Shown here: piece by piece, positions 34,266-43,706 of the stretch
How positions within the stretch are numbered: position 1 is the stretch's first letter
Layout of the letters: each line of letters opens with the position of its first letter
NCBI RefSeq assembly: GCF_052113225.1
Contig: NZ_JBFRCT010000001.1
Location: 744,001 to 808,000 of the forward strand
DNA from: Pristimantibacillus sp052113225
GTDB taxonomy: Bacteria > Bacillota > Bacilli > Paenibacillales > Paenibacillaceae
Length of the DNA: 64,000 nucleotides
Direction: 5' to 3'
Notes under the pieces: model-generated
What the model saw: the letters and a program-made list of their open reading frames with translations, nothing else
What the model was told of the DNA's origin: nothing
The model's database searches: none
Position numbers and translations under genes: made by a program

Positions 34266-35555
34266 TTATCCTTTCAATACTGCTTGCTGCAGCTCTGCAG
34301 CAATCTGCTGCAAAGGCAATACCGTCTTCACACAGCCATTTTCAATGGCACTGCGCGGCATTCCGTACACAACGCAGGTTTGTTCCGATTCGGCAATTGC
34401 CGATTCTGCCCCGCTGTCGACCAGAGCTTTCATTCCTTTTGCTCCGTCGCTGCCCATTCCTGTCATTATGACTGCATGGCGCCGTAATTCATCAAACGGA
34501 GTTAATGATTCGAACAACACATCCACCGAAGGGCGATGCCCGTTTCGAGGCGGCTTCTGTGTAAGCTGCACATAATAGCCAGCATGGTCTTTTGCCAGTT
34601 CCATATGATGGCCGCCTGGCGCGACGTAGACTACCCCCGCCTTCAGCCGATCTCCCTGTGCCGCTTCAACGACTTTCAGATCACTGAAGCTATCCAGCCG
34701 CTGCGCAAGCGATTTTGTAAACTTGGGAGGCATATGCTGAACAATCAAGACCGGCGCAGCAAGCTCTGCTGGTAGAGAGCAAATCACTTCATGTAGTGCA
34801 CGTGGTCCACCAGTAGAGGTCCCGATTGCAATAACATGGTCGAATTGATCAGCAGCTGTTAATCTCTTCTTCGACTGCTTCCGAGTCATGCTATCCTCTA
34901 GCGCTGCCGCTACAGGTACAAGCGAAATTATCTCCTCATTTGAGAGTTTAGTCAGATTCTTCATAAGACTCGAAGCCTTAACCTCTGGCGCAGCCACCTC
35001 ACGAGCTTCCGCCTGCTGTTCGGGCTGCAGCAGCCTTTTCTTGCTGCTGCTCTCTTCTTCTAAAGGCTTTGCCCTCTTAACTGGCTGCAATCGTTCTATC
35101 TTTGCCTTTGGAAGAGCAGGCGTGTCCTCTATCCCATTAACAGAAGAATACCTTTTCATCAAAACAGCGATTCTTAGTTTTTCCAGCAACAGCTCTCCAA
35201 CTCGAACGATGTCATTAGAGAAGGCTCCCATAGGCTTACGAATAAAGTCAAATGCCCCAAACTGGAGTGCTTTGATCGTCTCTCTTGTGTTCTCTTCGCT
35301 AATACCCGACAGCATGATAATTGGAGTCGGCTGTTCATTCATAATGCGCTGCAATGCATCAATCCCATTCAGCTCAGGCATTTCAAGATCGAGCGTTACC
35401 GCATCGGGCTTCCACTTCTTCACAGCCTCTATCGCTTCGAGTCCATTAGAAGCAGTTGCCACAATCGTAAATTGGGGGTCTTGAACGATCAAATCGCTAA
35501 ATATTTTCCTCATGAAAGGCGAATCATCCACGACAAGCACGCGATAAGGAACCAT
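34266..35555 (-). CDS. cheB: Chemotaxis response regulator protein-glutamate methylesterase CheB
   Basis: 429 residues from ATG 35555 behind AGAGGGGGGA; the in-frame upstream stretch is not supported by a ribosome site. It demethylates receptors and is activated by phosphorylation. The receiver domain has phospho-Asp at 56 (TLDLEMPELNG). A long linker (about 125-230) rich in Lys and Glu joins it to the catalytic domain, with GTSTGGP (about 240-246, nucleophile Ser), QHMPP and GMGSDGAKGM (catalytic Asp). The linker is longer than in enteric CheB. Confidence 0.96.
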   Translation of the reverse strand: MVPYRVLVVDDSPFMRKIFSDLIVQDPQFTIVATASNGLEAIEAVKKWKPDAVTLDLEMPELNGIDALQRIMNEQPTPIIMLSGISEENTRETIKALQFGAFDFIRKPMGAFSNDIVRVGELLLEKLRIAVLMKRYSSVNGIEDTPALPKAKIERLQPVKRAKPLEEESSSKKRLLQPEQQAEAREVAAPEVKASSLMKNLTKLSNEEIISLVPVAAALEDSMTRKQSKKRLTAADQFDHVIAIGTSTGGPRALHEVICSLPAELAAPVLIVQHMPPKFTKSLAQRLDSFSDLKVVEAAQGDRLKAGVVYVAPGGHHMELAKDHAGYYVQLTQKPPRNGHRPSVDVLFESLTPFDELRRHAVIMTGMGSDGAKGMKALVDSGAESAIAESEQTCVVYGMPRSAIENGCVKTVLPLQQIAAELQQAVLKG

Positions 35556-35583
35556 TCTGTTCCCCCCTCTTATGTACAAATAA

Positions 35584-36456
35584 CTACCGCGACAGCTTGA
35601 ACATTTTATGTATAAAACCTTTAACACCAGTTGCAGCAACAGGCTCGGGTGAAGACATCTCCAGATACCGGCGAGCTATCTCCTCAATACCCCTAGATGC
35701 ATCGCTTCCAGGATAGGCAACTGTAAACGGCGTTTGTCGTTTCACTGCCTTTGTAACATTCGGATCATCCAATATAACTCCCAATGTCGGGAGCTCTGCT
35801 TGCAGGAACCTTTTTGCAACAAGATTGATTTTGTCCGCTGTCTGAATGCCTTCTCTCCGATCCACTGCTCGATTAATGATGAGCTTGAATGAAGCGTTAA
35901 CGCCCATTGATTTAACCATCTTCACAAGGGCATAAGCATCTGTGATCGCAGTAGGCTCAGGCGTTGTAACAACAATTGTTTCCTCCGCCGCCGATATAAA
36001 CTTAAGTGTCTCCTTAGATAACCCTGCTCCTGTATCAAATAAGATGAAATCATATTCGCCTTGCAGCTTGCTAATCTGTTCAGCAAACCAATCCAGTTGT
36101 TCTGACGAGAGTTCAAGCAAATCCTGAAACCCTGAGCCACCTGCGATAAAATGGACTCCCGAAGGCCCTATCTGGATGATATCCCAAATTGTTTTATCCT
36201 GTTTAAATAAATGGAAGAGATGATAGGGGGAGCTGACCCCCATTAGCACATCGATATTTGCCATGCCGATATCGGCATCAAATACGAGTACTTTTTTCCC
36301 CAGGCGTTGAAGCGTGATGGCAAAGTTCAAGCTGAAATTCGATTTTCCTACTCCTCCCTTCCCGCTCGTGATCGTCACGATACGGGTTGGGCGGGCGTTA
36401 TCTTGTCCCATCCTCATCTTCACCATGTTGCGCAGCGCCTCAGCTTGATCATTCAT
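35584..36456 (-). CDS. flhG: MinD-like ATPase FlhG (YlxH)
   Basis: 290 residues from ATG 36456, overlapping the flhF stop by eight bases. It controls flagellar number and position and stimulates FlhF GTPase. The deviant Walker A GKGGVGKS (about 32-39) and DADIGMANIDVLMG (about 59-72) mark the MinD/ParA class. An N-terminal short helix (MNDQAEALRNMV) resembles the FlhF-activating peptide of the family. C-terminal basic tail (GFIHKMFKLSR) may touch the membrane. Confidence 0.95.
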   Translation of the reverse strand: MNDQAEALRNMVKMRMGQDNARPTRIVTITSGKGGVGKSNFSLNFAITLQRLGKKVLVFDADIGMANIDVLMGVSSPYHLFHLFKQDKTIWDIIQIGPSGVHFIAGGSGFQDLLELSSEQLDWFAEQISKLQGEYDFILFDTGAGLSKETLKFISAAEETIVVTTPEPTAITDAYALVKMVKSMGVNASFKLIINRAVDRREGIQTADKINLVAKRFLQAELPTLGVILDDPNVTKAVKRQTPFTVAYPGSDASRGIEEIARRYLEMSSPEPVAATGVKGFIHKMFKLSR

Positions 36457-37681
36457 CGGCAGGAGCCCCCAGCAGCGCATCGACATAACGCTCGGCATCA
36501 AATGGACCAATATCATCTGGTACCGTTTGGCCGCTTGCAACAAACACCGGCTTTAATTCATATAACAATGCCAGGTTAAAGATTGCGCCATACACCGAAG
36601 TCTCATCCAGCTTGGTGAAGAGCACTTTACTTACACCATACTTCACGAAGTTGTCGGCAACAGCCATCATATCCTTCGTTTTACCGGTCAAGCTCAGTAC
36701 AAGTACGGTTTCACTTTGCTCATTGGACTGCAGTAAGCTGTTCACTTCCGATACATGGAGCTCATTGCGGAAATTCCGGCCAGCTGTATCCATATAGATG
36801 AGCTCTCGATCCTCAAGCTGCTTGTATGCCTTCGGCAGATCCATCGGCGAGAACACAACTTCCATTGGCACGTTCAAAATGTTCGCATACGTTCTTAATT
36901 GATCGACCGCTGCAATTCGATAAGTATCAGAAGTAATGAGACCAATCTGGCGGCCGAACTTGATTGATTGTCCAGCAGCAAGTTTGGCAATCGTTGTTGT
37001 CTTGCCAACCCCAGTTGGACCAACAAAATGAACGATTCTCGCATTATGATTGATTGTGTGATTGGCTTGTGGTGCCAGCCATTCGTTCAACAAATCACGT
37101 GCTATGCTCCAAATGTCTTGTGGATTTAGCAGCTCCGGATTGCCCGCAAGCTTCTCGTTTACCGTGTCAATTAATCGATCAATAAGTTCCGCTTCAACCT
37201 CCTGCTGGACCAATCGGCTATACAAGGCCTGAATCACCAGAGGTTTGTCCACCTCAGGCCTATGCGTGGACAGCTGTTTCAGTGACAGCTTGATGTGACG
37301 AATTTCTTCCAGCAGATCATCATTGATTCGATTAATCGTTTGAGAAACAGGTGCAGTTGGTATGGAAGGAGGCGGAGTCTGCAACTCAGGAGGCTCCAAG
37401 ACCGCTGTTGCTGTGGCAGCTTGTCTCTTCGACTCTTGGATCGCATGAACAACACGCTGAACATCCGCTGCAGCTTGACGCGGCTGAGAAGCAGGTGCCG
37501 GAGCAGGTGCTCCGGACTCAATGGCTGCGATGACCTCCATCTTCTTCTTCCGAAACATGCCCATAAATCCACCGATTCGTACTTCCTTTGTATTCAGAAT
37601 AACGGCGTCTTTCCCAAGCTCGCTCCGGATCATCGGCAAGGCTTCAGGCAAGGCGTTCACGACATAACGTTTTACTCTCAT
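36449..37681 (-). CDS. flhF: Flagellar SRP-family GTPase FlhF
   Basis: 410 residues. It marks where flagella are built. A basic N-terminal segment and a Pro/Ala-rich B-region (about 58-100) precede the NG domain: VGPTGVGKTTTIAKLAAG (about 217-234, G1), DTYRIAAVDQLR (about 248), DTAGR (about 298) and TKLDE (about 350). ATG start overlaps the flhA stop by four bases. It is followed by its partner flhG, giving flhA-flhF-flhG in Bacillus order. Confidence 0.97.
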   Translation of the reverse strand: MRVKRYVVNALPEALPMIRSELGKDAVILNTKEVRIGGFMGMFRKKKMEVIAAIESGAPAPAPASQPRQAAADVQRVVHAIQESKRQAATATAVLEPPELQTPPPSIPTAPVSQTINRINDDLLEEIRHIKLSLKQLSTHRPEVDKPLVIQALYSRLVQQEVEAELIDRLIDTVNEKLAGNPELLNPQDIWSIARDLLNEWLAPQANHTINHNARIVHFVGPTGVGKTTTIAKLAAGQSIKFGRQIGLITSDTYRIAAVDQLRTYANILNVPMEVVFSPMDLPKAYKQLEDRELIYMDTAGRNFRNELHVSEVNSLLQSNEQSETVLVLSLTGKTKDMMAVADNFVKYGVSKVLFTKLDETSVYGAIFNLALLYELKPVFVASGQTVPDDIGPFDAERYVDALLGAPADE

Positions 37682-39711
37682 AAGTTCACCACCCCTACGC
37701 TTTGAACCTCAATATTAGGTTCTAGCTCGCTGTATGATAATACGGGTACATCCTGCATCGTCCGTTCCACGATTTGTCTCAAATACATACGAATCGTTGG
37801 TGATGTCAGTACTACTGGCTGTTGGCCGGATTGAATTTGGCGTGATACCTGTTCATTCAGCTTTTGGTAGATTTGCTGAGTCGCAACCGGATCGAGAGCA
37901 ATATAACTGCCTTGATCGGTCTGCTGGACGGATTCTGCAATTTTCTTCTCGAGTGAAGGTCCAACCGTAATGACTTTCAGCATGTTACCTGTAGAAGTGA
38001 ATTGCTGGGTAATTTGTCTAGATAACGCCTGGCGAGCATATTCCGTAAGAATGTCCGGGTCCTTCGTATAATGACCTTGGTCCGCCAATGATTCGAAGAT
38101 GGTAACAAGATCCCGAATAGATACTTTCTCACGAAGCAGCTTCGCCAATACTTTCTGCAAATCGCCAATAGATAGAATAGAAGGAATAAGTTCTTCAATA
38201 AGTGCTGGATAAGCATCTTTCACATTCTCTACCAGTGCTTTCGTCTCTTGGCGTCCAATCAGTTCATGAGCATGACGCTTAATCACTTCCGTTAAATGAG
38301 TCGCAACAACGGATGGTGGATCTACGACAGTATAGCCCGATATCTCCGCTCTCTCTTTCATTGCCTCATCAATCCATATAGCCGGAAGGCCAAAAGCAGG
38401 CTCTGTCGTTTCGATGCCAATAACAGACTCATCCTCAAACCCAGGACTCATGGCGAGATAATGGTTAAGGAGAAGCTCACCGCGAGCAACGATGTTGCCT
38501 TTGATCTTAATCACATATTCATTTGGTTTAAGCTGAATATTATCTCGAATCCGAATGACTGGAACAACAAGCCCAAGCTCTAATGCGCATTGTCTGCGGA
38601 TCATAATAATCCGGTCGAGTAAATCACCGCCCTGCTGGGTATCAGCAAGAGGGATAAGGCCATAACCAAATTCGAATTCGATTGGATCGACCTGCAGTAA
38701 GCTGATGACACTTTCTGGACTGCGAACCTCTTCGATTTGTTGTTCCTCCTCCAGTAGTTCCTCTTGCTGCATTTGCTTCGCAATCGTCTTCTGCATCTTC
38801 CATGCCCCAAATATAAGCAATCCGGCAAAAGGAATAGTACGTAGAATACCGATTGGTGTGAAAACGCCGAGCAGCGTGATCGTTCCAGCTACGATATAGA
38901 GTAGCTTCGGATATTTAAGCAACTGCTGCGTAACATCCTGTGCAAAGTTACCATCTGATGCTGCACGGGTTACGATTAAACCGGCTGCCGTAGAAATTAA
39001 CAAAGCAGGAATCTGGCTGACCAGACCATCACCAATCGTCAGAATGGAATAGGTTTGAATGGCATCCTGAAAGGAATCTCCATGAATGGCCATCCCGATA
39101 ATAAATCCGCCTACCAAGTTGATGATCAAGATAATAATAGATGCAATAGCATCGCCTTTGACGAATTTACTTGCACCGTCCATCGAGCCGTAGAAATCTG
39201 CTTCTCTTTCAATTTTCGAGCGGCGCTCGCGCGCCTGCTGTTCATTGATCAGTCCTGCGTTCAGGTCGGCGTCAATACTCATTTGCTTTCCGGGCATGGC
39301 GTCGAGTGTAAATCTGGCTGCAACCTCCGCTACCCGTTCCGAACCTTTCGTAATAACGATGAACTGGACAACAACCAGGATGAGGAAGACGACGAAGCCG
39401 ATGGCGATTTCTCCACCGCCAACCCATGATCCAAACGTCTGAACGACTTCACCGGCATGCCCATGCTGCAAGATGTTACGTGTCGTAGACACGTTAAGTG
39501 CGAGCCGGAATAAAGTCGTGACGAGCAGGATTGCCGGGAAGATCGAGAAATCAAGGGCTTCCTTCGTATTCATCGCAATCAGCAGAATCATGAGCGCGAT
39601 CGAAATGTTCAGGATGAGCAATATATCTAGAAGCAGTGTAGGTATAGGGATGACCATCATGAGTACGATGCCGATAATCCCAGCTAAGATAGCAATATCT
39701 TTTACTTTCAT
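37678..39711 (-). CDS. flhA: Flagellar export gate protein FlhA
   Basis: 677 residues. It forms the nonameric export gate in the flagellar MS ring. Eight membrane helices occupy about 1-310, including the FHIPEP signature RFTLDAMPGKQMSIDADLNAG (first 20: RFTLDAMPGKQMSIDADLNA, about 145-165). A cytoplasmic domain (about 330-677) binds export chaperones. ATG start behind GGGAGAAG. No odd features. Confidence 0.97.
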   Translation of the reverse strand: MKVKDIAILAGIIGIVLMMVIPIPTLLLDILLILNISIALMILLIAMNTKEALDFSIFPAILLVTTLFRLALNVSTTRNILQHGHAGEVVQTFGSWVGGGEIAIGFVVFLILVVVQFIVITKGSERVAEVAARFTLDAMPGKQMSIDADLNAGLINEQQARERRSKIEREADFYGSMDGASKFVKGDAIASIIILIINLVGGFIIGMAIHGDSFQDAIQTYSILTIGDGLVSQIPALLISTAAGLIVTRAASDGNFAQDVTQQLLKYPKLLYIVAGTITLLGVFTPIGILRTIPFAGLLIFGAWKMQKTIAKQMQQEELLEEEQQIEEVRSPESVISLLQVDPIEFEFGYGLIPLADTQQGGDLLDRIIMIRRQCALELGLVVPVIRIRDNIQLKPNEYVIKIKGNIVARGELLLNHYLAMSPGFEDESVIGIETTEPAFGLPAIWIDEAMKERAEISGYTVVDPPSVVATHLTEVIKRHAHELIGRQETKALVENVKDAYPALIEELIPSILSIGDLQKVLAKLLREKVSIRDLVTIFESLADQGHYTKDPDILTEYARQALSRQITQQFTSTGNMLKVITVGPSLEKKIAESVQQTDQGSYIALDPVATQQIYQKLNEQVSRQIQSGQQPVVLTSPTIRMYLRQIVERTMQDVPVLSYSELEPNIEVQSVGVVNL

Positions 39712-39733
39712 GATGTTGTCTTCTCCCTTTCAA

Positions 39734-40831
39734 TTATGATGATCGAACTCGGCCTTTCATTTTATAAACAGCAGCCAATACTTCCGCCACAGCTTGGAAC
39801 AAATCAGCGGGAATGGAATCCCCGATATCTGCCCGTTCATACAAGGCTCTGGCGAGCGGCTTGTTTTCCATCATAATAACGCCGTGTTCCTTAGCAACTT
39901 CACGAATGCGAAGCGCAACATGATCCATTCCTTTTGCAATAATGAGTGGTGCTTCCATCTTCGAAGCGTCATATTGCAAGGCGATCGCAAAGTGAGTCGG
40001 GTTCGTAATTACAACATCTGCTTTAGGCACATCCTGCATCATCCGCTGCATCGCCATTCGGCGCTGCCGTTCACGGATCTTTCCTTTAATAAGAGGGTCA
40101 CCCTCCGACTTCTTGTATTCATCTTTAATATCCTGTTTGGACATTCGAAGACTCTTCGCATGCTCATATTTCTGATACATAAAATCGGCGAAAGCTAGAA
40201 CTACTAATACGGCTCCAGTCTCAAGCCCAAGCTTAATGGTTAGACCTGCTGCAAATTGAAAGATTTGCTCAATGGATAAGCTGGAAAGCAGCAATATCTT
40301 ATCCCAATCGCTCCAGATGGCCTGATAGACCAAAAATCCGATGACGAGGAGTTTGGTTAAACTCTTTAGAAATTCAACTACCGTACGCATGGAAAAGATT
40401 TGCTTAAACCCATTAATCGGATTGAGCTTCGTGAACTTCATCTTTAGTGGTTCGCCTGTAAGCAGGAATCCAAACTGCATGACATTACCGAGTATGGCAA
40501 CGATGACTACGATTGCAAATATTGGTGCAAGAAACATGAGCATATCCACTGCAATCTCATTAAACAATGGCATAACATTCTCTTCTGTTACATCCATCAT
40601 CATCCAATTCTCGAACAACTCTCGAAACAAACCCATAATTCGCGTCTTATAATAATTGCCCAAAGCAGCAAAAGTCGCGAATGTAAAGAGCAGGATCATG
40701 GAGCTTGGCAAATCATTGGATTTCGCAATCTGCCCTTTCTTTCGAGCGTCCTGCGTTTTCTTTGGCGTTGCTTTTTCCGTCTTTTCCTGACTGAACAGCT
40801 GCAAGTCTAGCTCTAGGTAGTAAGTTCGCAA
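39734..40831 (-). CDS. flhB: Flagellar export switch protein FlhB
   Basis: 365 residues. It switches export specificity from hook to filament after self-cleavage. Start TTG (40831), eight bases after a GGGGG-type Shine-Dalgarno, giving the family-typical LDLQLFSQEKTEKATPKK N-terminus. Four membrane helices are followed by the cytoplasmic domain with the autocleavage motif NPTH (about 279-282) within ADVVITNPTHFAIALQYD. The motif is intact. Confidence 0.97.
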   Translation of the reverse strand: MRTYYLELDLQLFSQEKTEKATPKKTQDARKKGQIAKSNDLPSSMILLFTFATFAALGNYYKTRIMGLFRELFENWMMMDVTEENVMPLFNEIAVDMLMFLAPIFAIVVIVAILGNVMQFGFLLTGEPLKMKFTKLNPINGFKQIFSMRTVVEFLKSLTKLLVIGFLVYQAIWSDWDKILLLSSLSIEQIFQFAAGLTIKLGLETGAVLVVLAFADFMYQKYEHAKSLRMSKQDIKDEYKKSEGDPLIKGKIRERQRRMAMQRMMQDVPKADVVITNPTHFAIALQYDASKMEAPLIIAKGMDHVALRIREVAKEHGVIMMENKPLARALYERADIGDSIPADLFQAVAEVLAAVYKMKGRVRSS

Positions 40832-40844
40832 CGTTGCAGCCCCC

Positions 40845-41639
40845 TTATTTACTTTCGGTTTGTTGAACGATACTAAACAGCTTCTCTAAATTATTAAACA
40901 TAATGTCAATCAATCTTTCGAATATCGCTGAAACACCTGGAAGCAGCAGAATCAGTAATCCAAGACCAATAAGCAGCTTCAGTGGAATCCCGATAACAAA
41001 GACATTGTATTGAGGTGCTGTCTTCGCCAGTAAACCAAGGCCTACATCGGTCAGGAACATTGCAATGACCAGCGGAGCAGCAACCTGCAGAGCAAGCAGG
41101 AAAGCATTACCAACCGCCCGTGTCAAAAACTCTGATATACTTCCGTTATATATAGCTGCAAACAGTTCATTGGACAATGGCATCCATTTGTAGCTGTCCA
41201 TTAAAGCTATAAGCAGATAATGATGACCGTTCACCGCTAGGAACACCATGATGAGAAGCATATACTTGAAGTTGCCTAGCAGCGGAGCCGAGACACCTGT
41301 CATCGGATCAATAACGTTCGACATTGCGAAGCCGATTTGCATATCCATAAGCGCGCCTGCTGTTTGCACAACCGTCATGAATAAGTAAACGACGTACCCC
41401 ATCATTAACCCGATCAGTACTTCACGGAATATATACAAGATATATTCGGCATCCATTGGAACCACCGTTTCTTTAAGCCCGTATGTCATAAATACGATTA
41501 GGGATAAAAAGAAACCGAGGCCAATCTTAAATGTACTCGGGACACCCTTCATGGAAAACAACGGCGCCACGACGAAAAACGATGTCATTCGACAAAAAAT
41601 AAGCAAAAAAATAGGGAAGTACTGGACGATCTGATCCAT
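40845..41639 (-). CDS. fliR: Flagellar export membrane protein FliR
   Basis: 264 residues with about six membrane helices. It forms part of the export core with FliP and FliQ. Conserved FREVLIGLMMGYVVYLFM (about 71-88) and GFAMSNVIDPMTG (about 103-115). ATG start, weak Shine-Dalgarno, 16 bases after fliQ. Confidence 0.96.
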   Translation of the reverse strand: MDQIVQYFPIFLLIFCRMTSFFVVAPLFSMKGVPSTFKIGLGFFLSLIVFMTYGLKETVVPMDAEYILYIFREVLIGLMMGYVVYLFMTVVQTAGALMDMQIGFAMSNVIDPMTGVSAPLLGNFKYMLLIMVFLAVNGHHYLLIALMDSYKWMPLSNELFAAIYNGSISEFLTRAVGNAFLLALQVAAPLVIAMFLTDVGLGLLAKTAPQYNVFVIGIPLKLLIGLGLLILLLPGVSAIFERLIDIMFNNLEKLFSIVQQTESK

Positions 41640-41655
41640 GATTTCCGTTCACAAC

Positions 41656-41925
41656 CTATCCGATGTATTTATACAAGTTGTTCAGCAGATTGTAAGTGAA
41701 ATCGACTATTACATTCAGAATCCAAGGTCCAAATATAATAAGGGATACAAAGACCGCTACGATTTTAGGCACAAAAGCTAACGTCTGCTCTTGAATTTGG
41801 GTAGTCGCTTGAAAAATACTAACGATTAATCCGACGACTAGAGCGAGAACGAGCATCGGCGCGCTGGCTTTCAATACGGTACTGATGGCTTGACTAGCCA
41901 ATCCGATGATGAAATCAGCACTCAT
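41656..41925 (-). CDS. fliQ: Flagellar export membrane protein FliQ
   Basis: 89 residues with two membrane helices (about 15-38 and 50-75). It is a subunit of the export core complex with FliP and FliR. Conserved VGLIVSIFQATTQIQEQTLA (about 31-50) is present. ATG start behind GGGAGGAAC. Confidence 0.96.
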   Translation of the reverse strand: MSADFIIGLASQAISTVLKASAPMLVLALVVGLIVSIFQATTQIQEQTLAFVPKIVAVFVSLIIFGPWILNVIVDFTYNLLNNLYKYIG

Positions 41926-41948
41926 TGAACGTTCCTCCCTGTCTTTAA

Positions 41949-42716
41949 TTACGTGTTAAAACTTAATAGCAATGATTTGACGATCAGATACCAGCCATCT
42001 ACAAGTACGAATAACAGCAGTTTGAATGGTAGAGATATCATGACCGGTGGTAGCATCATCATCCCCATCGCCATTAGCGTACTAGATACGATCATATCTA
42101 TGACGAGGAATGGGATGAATATCATAAAGCCCATCTGAAAAGCCGTCTTGAGTTCACTAATCGCATAAGCTGGTACTAGAACCGTAATTGGAATATCTTG
42201 ATAATTTGCCGGCTTGTCGGTCTTCGTATAGTTCAGAAACAGCAGCAGGTCCTTTTCCCTTGTATGTGAGACCATAAACTTCTTCATAGGATCAGCGGCT
42301 TTCTCGAATGCTACCGTCTGCGTAATTTCACCTTTTAAATAAGGCTGCAGAGCTGCTTCATTCACTTGCGAGAATGTCGGAGCCATGATGAAGAAGGTTA
42401 GGAACATTGCCAGCCCTATAAGAACTTGGTTAGGTGGCATTTGCTGCGTTCCTAGCGAAGTCCGAACGAAACCAAGCACGATTACAATTCGGGTAAAACT
42501 CGTCATGAGCACGAGTATGGCTGGTGCAATGCTTAATACAGTAATAAGAAGCAGGAGCGACAATGCGCTTGTTCCCGGCTCTTCGCTTCCGTCACCAATG
42601 TTAAGACTGATATCCGGCAGAGGATCAGCCGCAAACGCATGCGATTGCAGCAGCATAACTCCCAGCAGCACGGTGACGATCGAAATCCACCTTTTATTTT
42701 TCATTGTCATCCCCAT
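41949..42716 (-). CDS. fliP: Flagellar export membrane protein FliP
   Basis: 255 residues. It has a cleavable signal peptide (about 1-30, ending at AFAA), a family feature, then four membrane helices. It forms the pentameric export pore core. Conserved LSIAPAILVLMTSFTRIVIV (about 60-79), LRTSLGTQQ-like VRTSLGTQQMPPNQ (about 84-97) and MMLPPVMISLPFK. Three closely spaced in-frame ATGs (codons 1, 3, 5) are possible starts; all lie inside the fliO 3' end (23-base overlap). Confidence 0.96.
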   Translation of the reverse strand: MGMTMKNKRWISIVTVLLGVMLLQSHAFAADPLPDISLNIGDGSEEPGTSALSLLLLITVLSIAPAILVLMTSFTRIVIVLGFVRTSLGTQQMPPNQVLIGLAMFLTFFIMAPTFSQVNEAALQPYLKGEITQTVAFEKAADPMKKFMVSHTREKDLLLFLNYTKTDKPANYQDIPITVLVPAYAISELKTAFQMGFMIFIPFLVIDMIVSSTLMAMGMMMLPPVMISLPFKLLLFVLVDGWYLIVKSLLLSFNT

Positions 42717-43320
42717 CGTGTTTGGATTCCTTCAAAAGCGACTCCAACTGTTGCTTGCGATCGGCTTGCTTGCTTAAGTTTTGATTCAGCAAGCTCTGGA
42801 ACGAGGACGACTGCATATTCCACTGTTCATCAGTCAGATCCTCTCCCGAGCTCGGCTCTTGCTTGCGGAACCGCTTAAGGAAGTCTGTAATTGTGTTTGT
42901 TGACCATACAGCGCCATTGGATTGCCGATCGAGTGAAGCGAGAATTGCTTGTACCTGCTGTACATCTTCAATCTTGTCGAGAAGGGTTACGTTCTCGCCA
43001 ACACCAACGACATATAGCCGGCCTGATAATTCAATAACCTGTAGCGAATTATTTTGACCCAGCGCAACCCCTCCGAGCGATCGAACCGCTCGGTTAGTTC
43101 CCCATACGCGGTTACGCTGAGACAACCATTTAATAAGTAAGATGATTAAACCGATAACAATGATAAGAGAGATAATGACCCAGATGATACTACCGGCGTA
43201 GCTGTCAGTTCCGGCCATCGGCCCCTGATCATTCTCATTACCGGCTGCCGCGGCGAAGGCGGGCTGTAAAGCAACGCCAACCGCGATCATAGAAGTTAAT
43301 CTCGAAACATATGTAAGCAT
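42694..43320 (-). CDS. fliO: Flagellar biosynthetic protein FliO
   Basis: 208 residues. A signal-peptide-like N-terminus (about 1-24, ending AFAAAAG), one membrane helix (about 44-64), then the FliO domain (NRAVRSLGGVALGQNNSLQV and LYVVGVGENVTLLDKI, about 75-115). The tail is long and polar. Helps FliP assemble. The ATG lies four bases after the cheY stop without a strong Shine-Dalgarno, suggesting coupling to cheY. Confidence 0.93.
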   Translation of the reverse strand: MLTYVSRLTSMIAVGVALQPAFAAAAGNENDQGPMAGTDSYAGSIIWVIISLIIVIGLIILLIKWLSQRNRVWGTNRAVRSLGGVALGQNNSLQVIELSGRLYVVGVGENVTLLDKIEDVQQVQAILASLDRQSNGAVWSTNTITDFLKRFRKQEPSSGEDLTDEQWNMQSSSFQSLLNQNLSKQADRKQQLESLLKESKHDGDDNEK

Positions 43321-43323
43321 TTC

Positions 43324-43686
43324 TTAGCCAAGCGTTTTCTTGATCGCTTCAATAACTCGATCGGCTTGGAATGGTTTTACGATAAAGTCTTTTGCGCCGG
43401 CTTGGATTGCATCGATAACCATCGCTTGTTGGCCCATCGCGGAACACATGATTACTTTTGCATTAGGGTCAAGCTTCTTCACTTCTTTAAGCGCGGAGAT
43501 TCCGTCCATTTCAGGCATCGTAATATCCATGGTAATCAGGTCAGGTTTAAGTTCCTTGTACTTTTCTACCGCCTGTGCGCCGTCTTGCGCTTCTCCGACG
43601 ACCTCGTAGCCATTTTTAGTTAGAATGTCTCGAATCATCATGCGCATAAATGCTGCGTCGTCTACGATTAGAATGCGGTTTGCCAT
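43324..43686 (-). CDS. cheY: Chemotaxis response regulator CheY
   Basis: 120 residues, a single receiver domain. Phospho-Asp at 54 (ITMDITMPEMDG), acid pocket Asp9/Asp10, conserved Lys in VKPF near 103. Phosphorylated by CheA, it binds the FliM/FliY switch; in Bacillus CheY-P promotes counterclockwise rotation. It lies between fliY and fliO as in Bacillus. ATG start behind GGAGGAAA. Confidence 0.98.
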   Translation of the reverse strand: MANRILIVDDAAFMRMMIRDILTKNGYEVVGEAQDGAQAVEKYKELKPDLITMDITMPEMDGISALKEVKKLDPNAKVIMCSAMGQQAMVIDAIQAGAKDFIVKPFQADRVIEAIKKTLG

Positions 43687-43706
43687 CTTTTTTTCCTCCT
43701 AGAGTA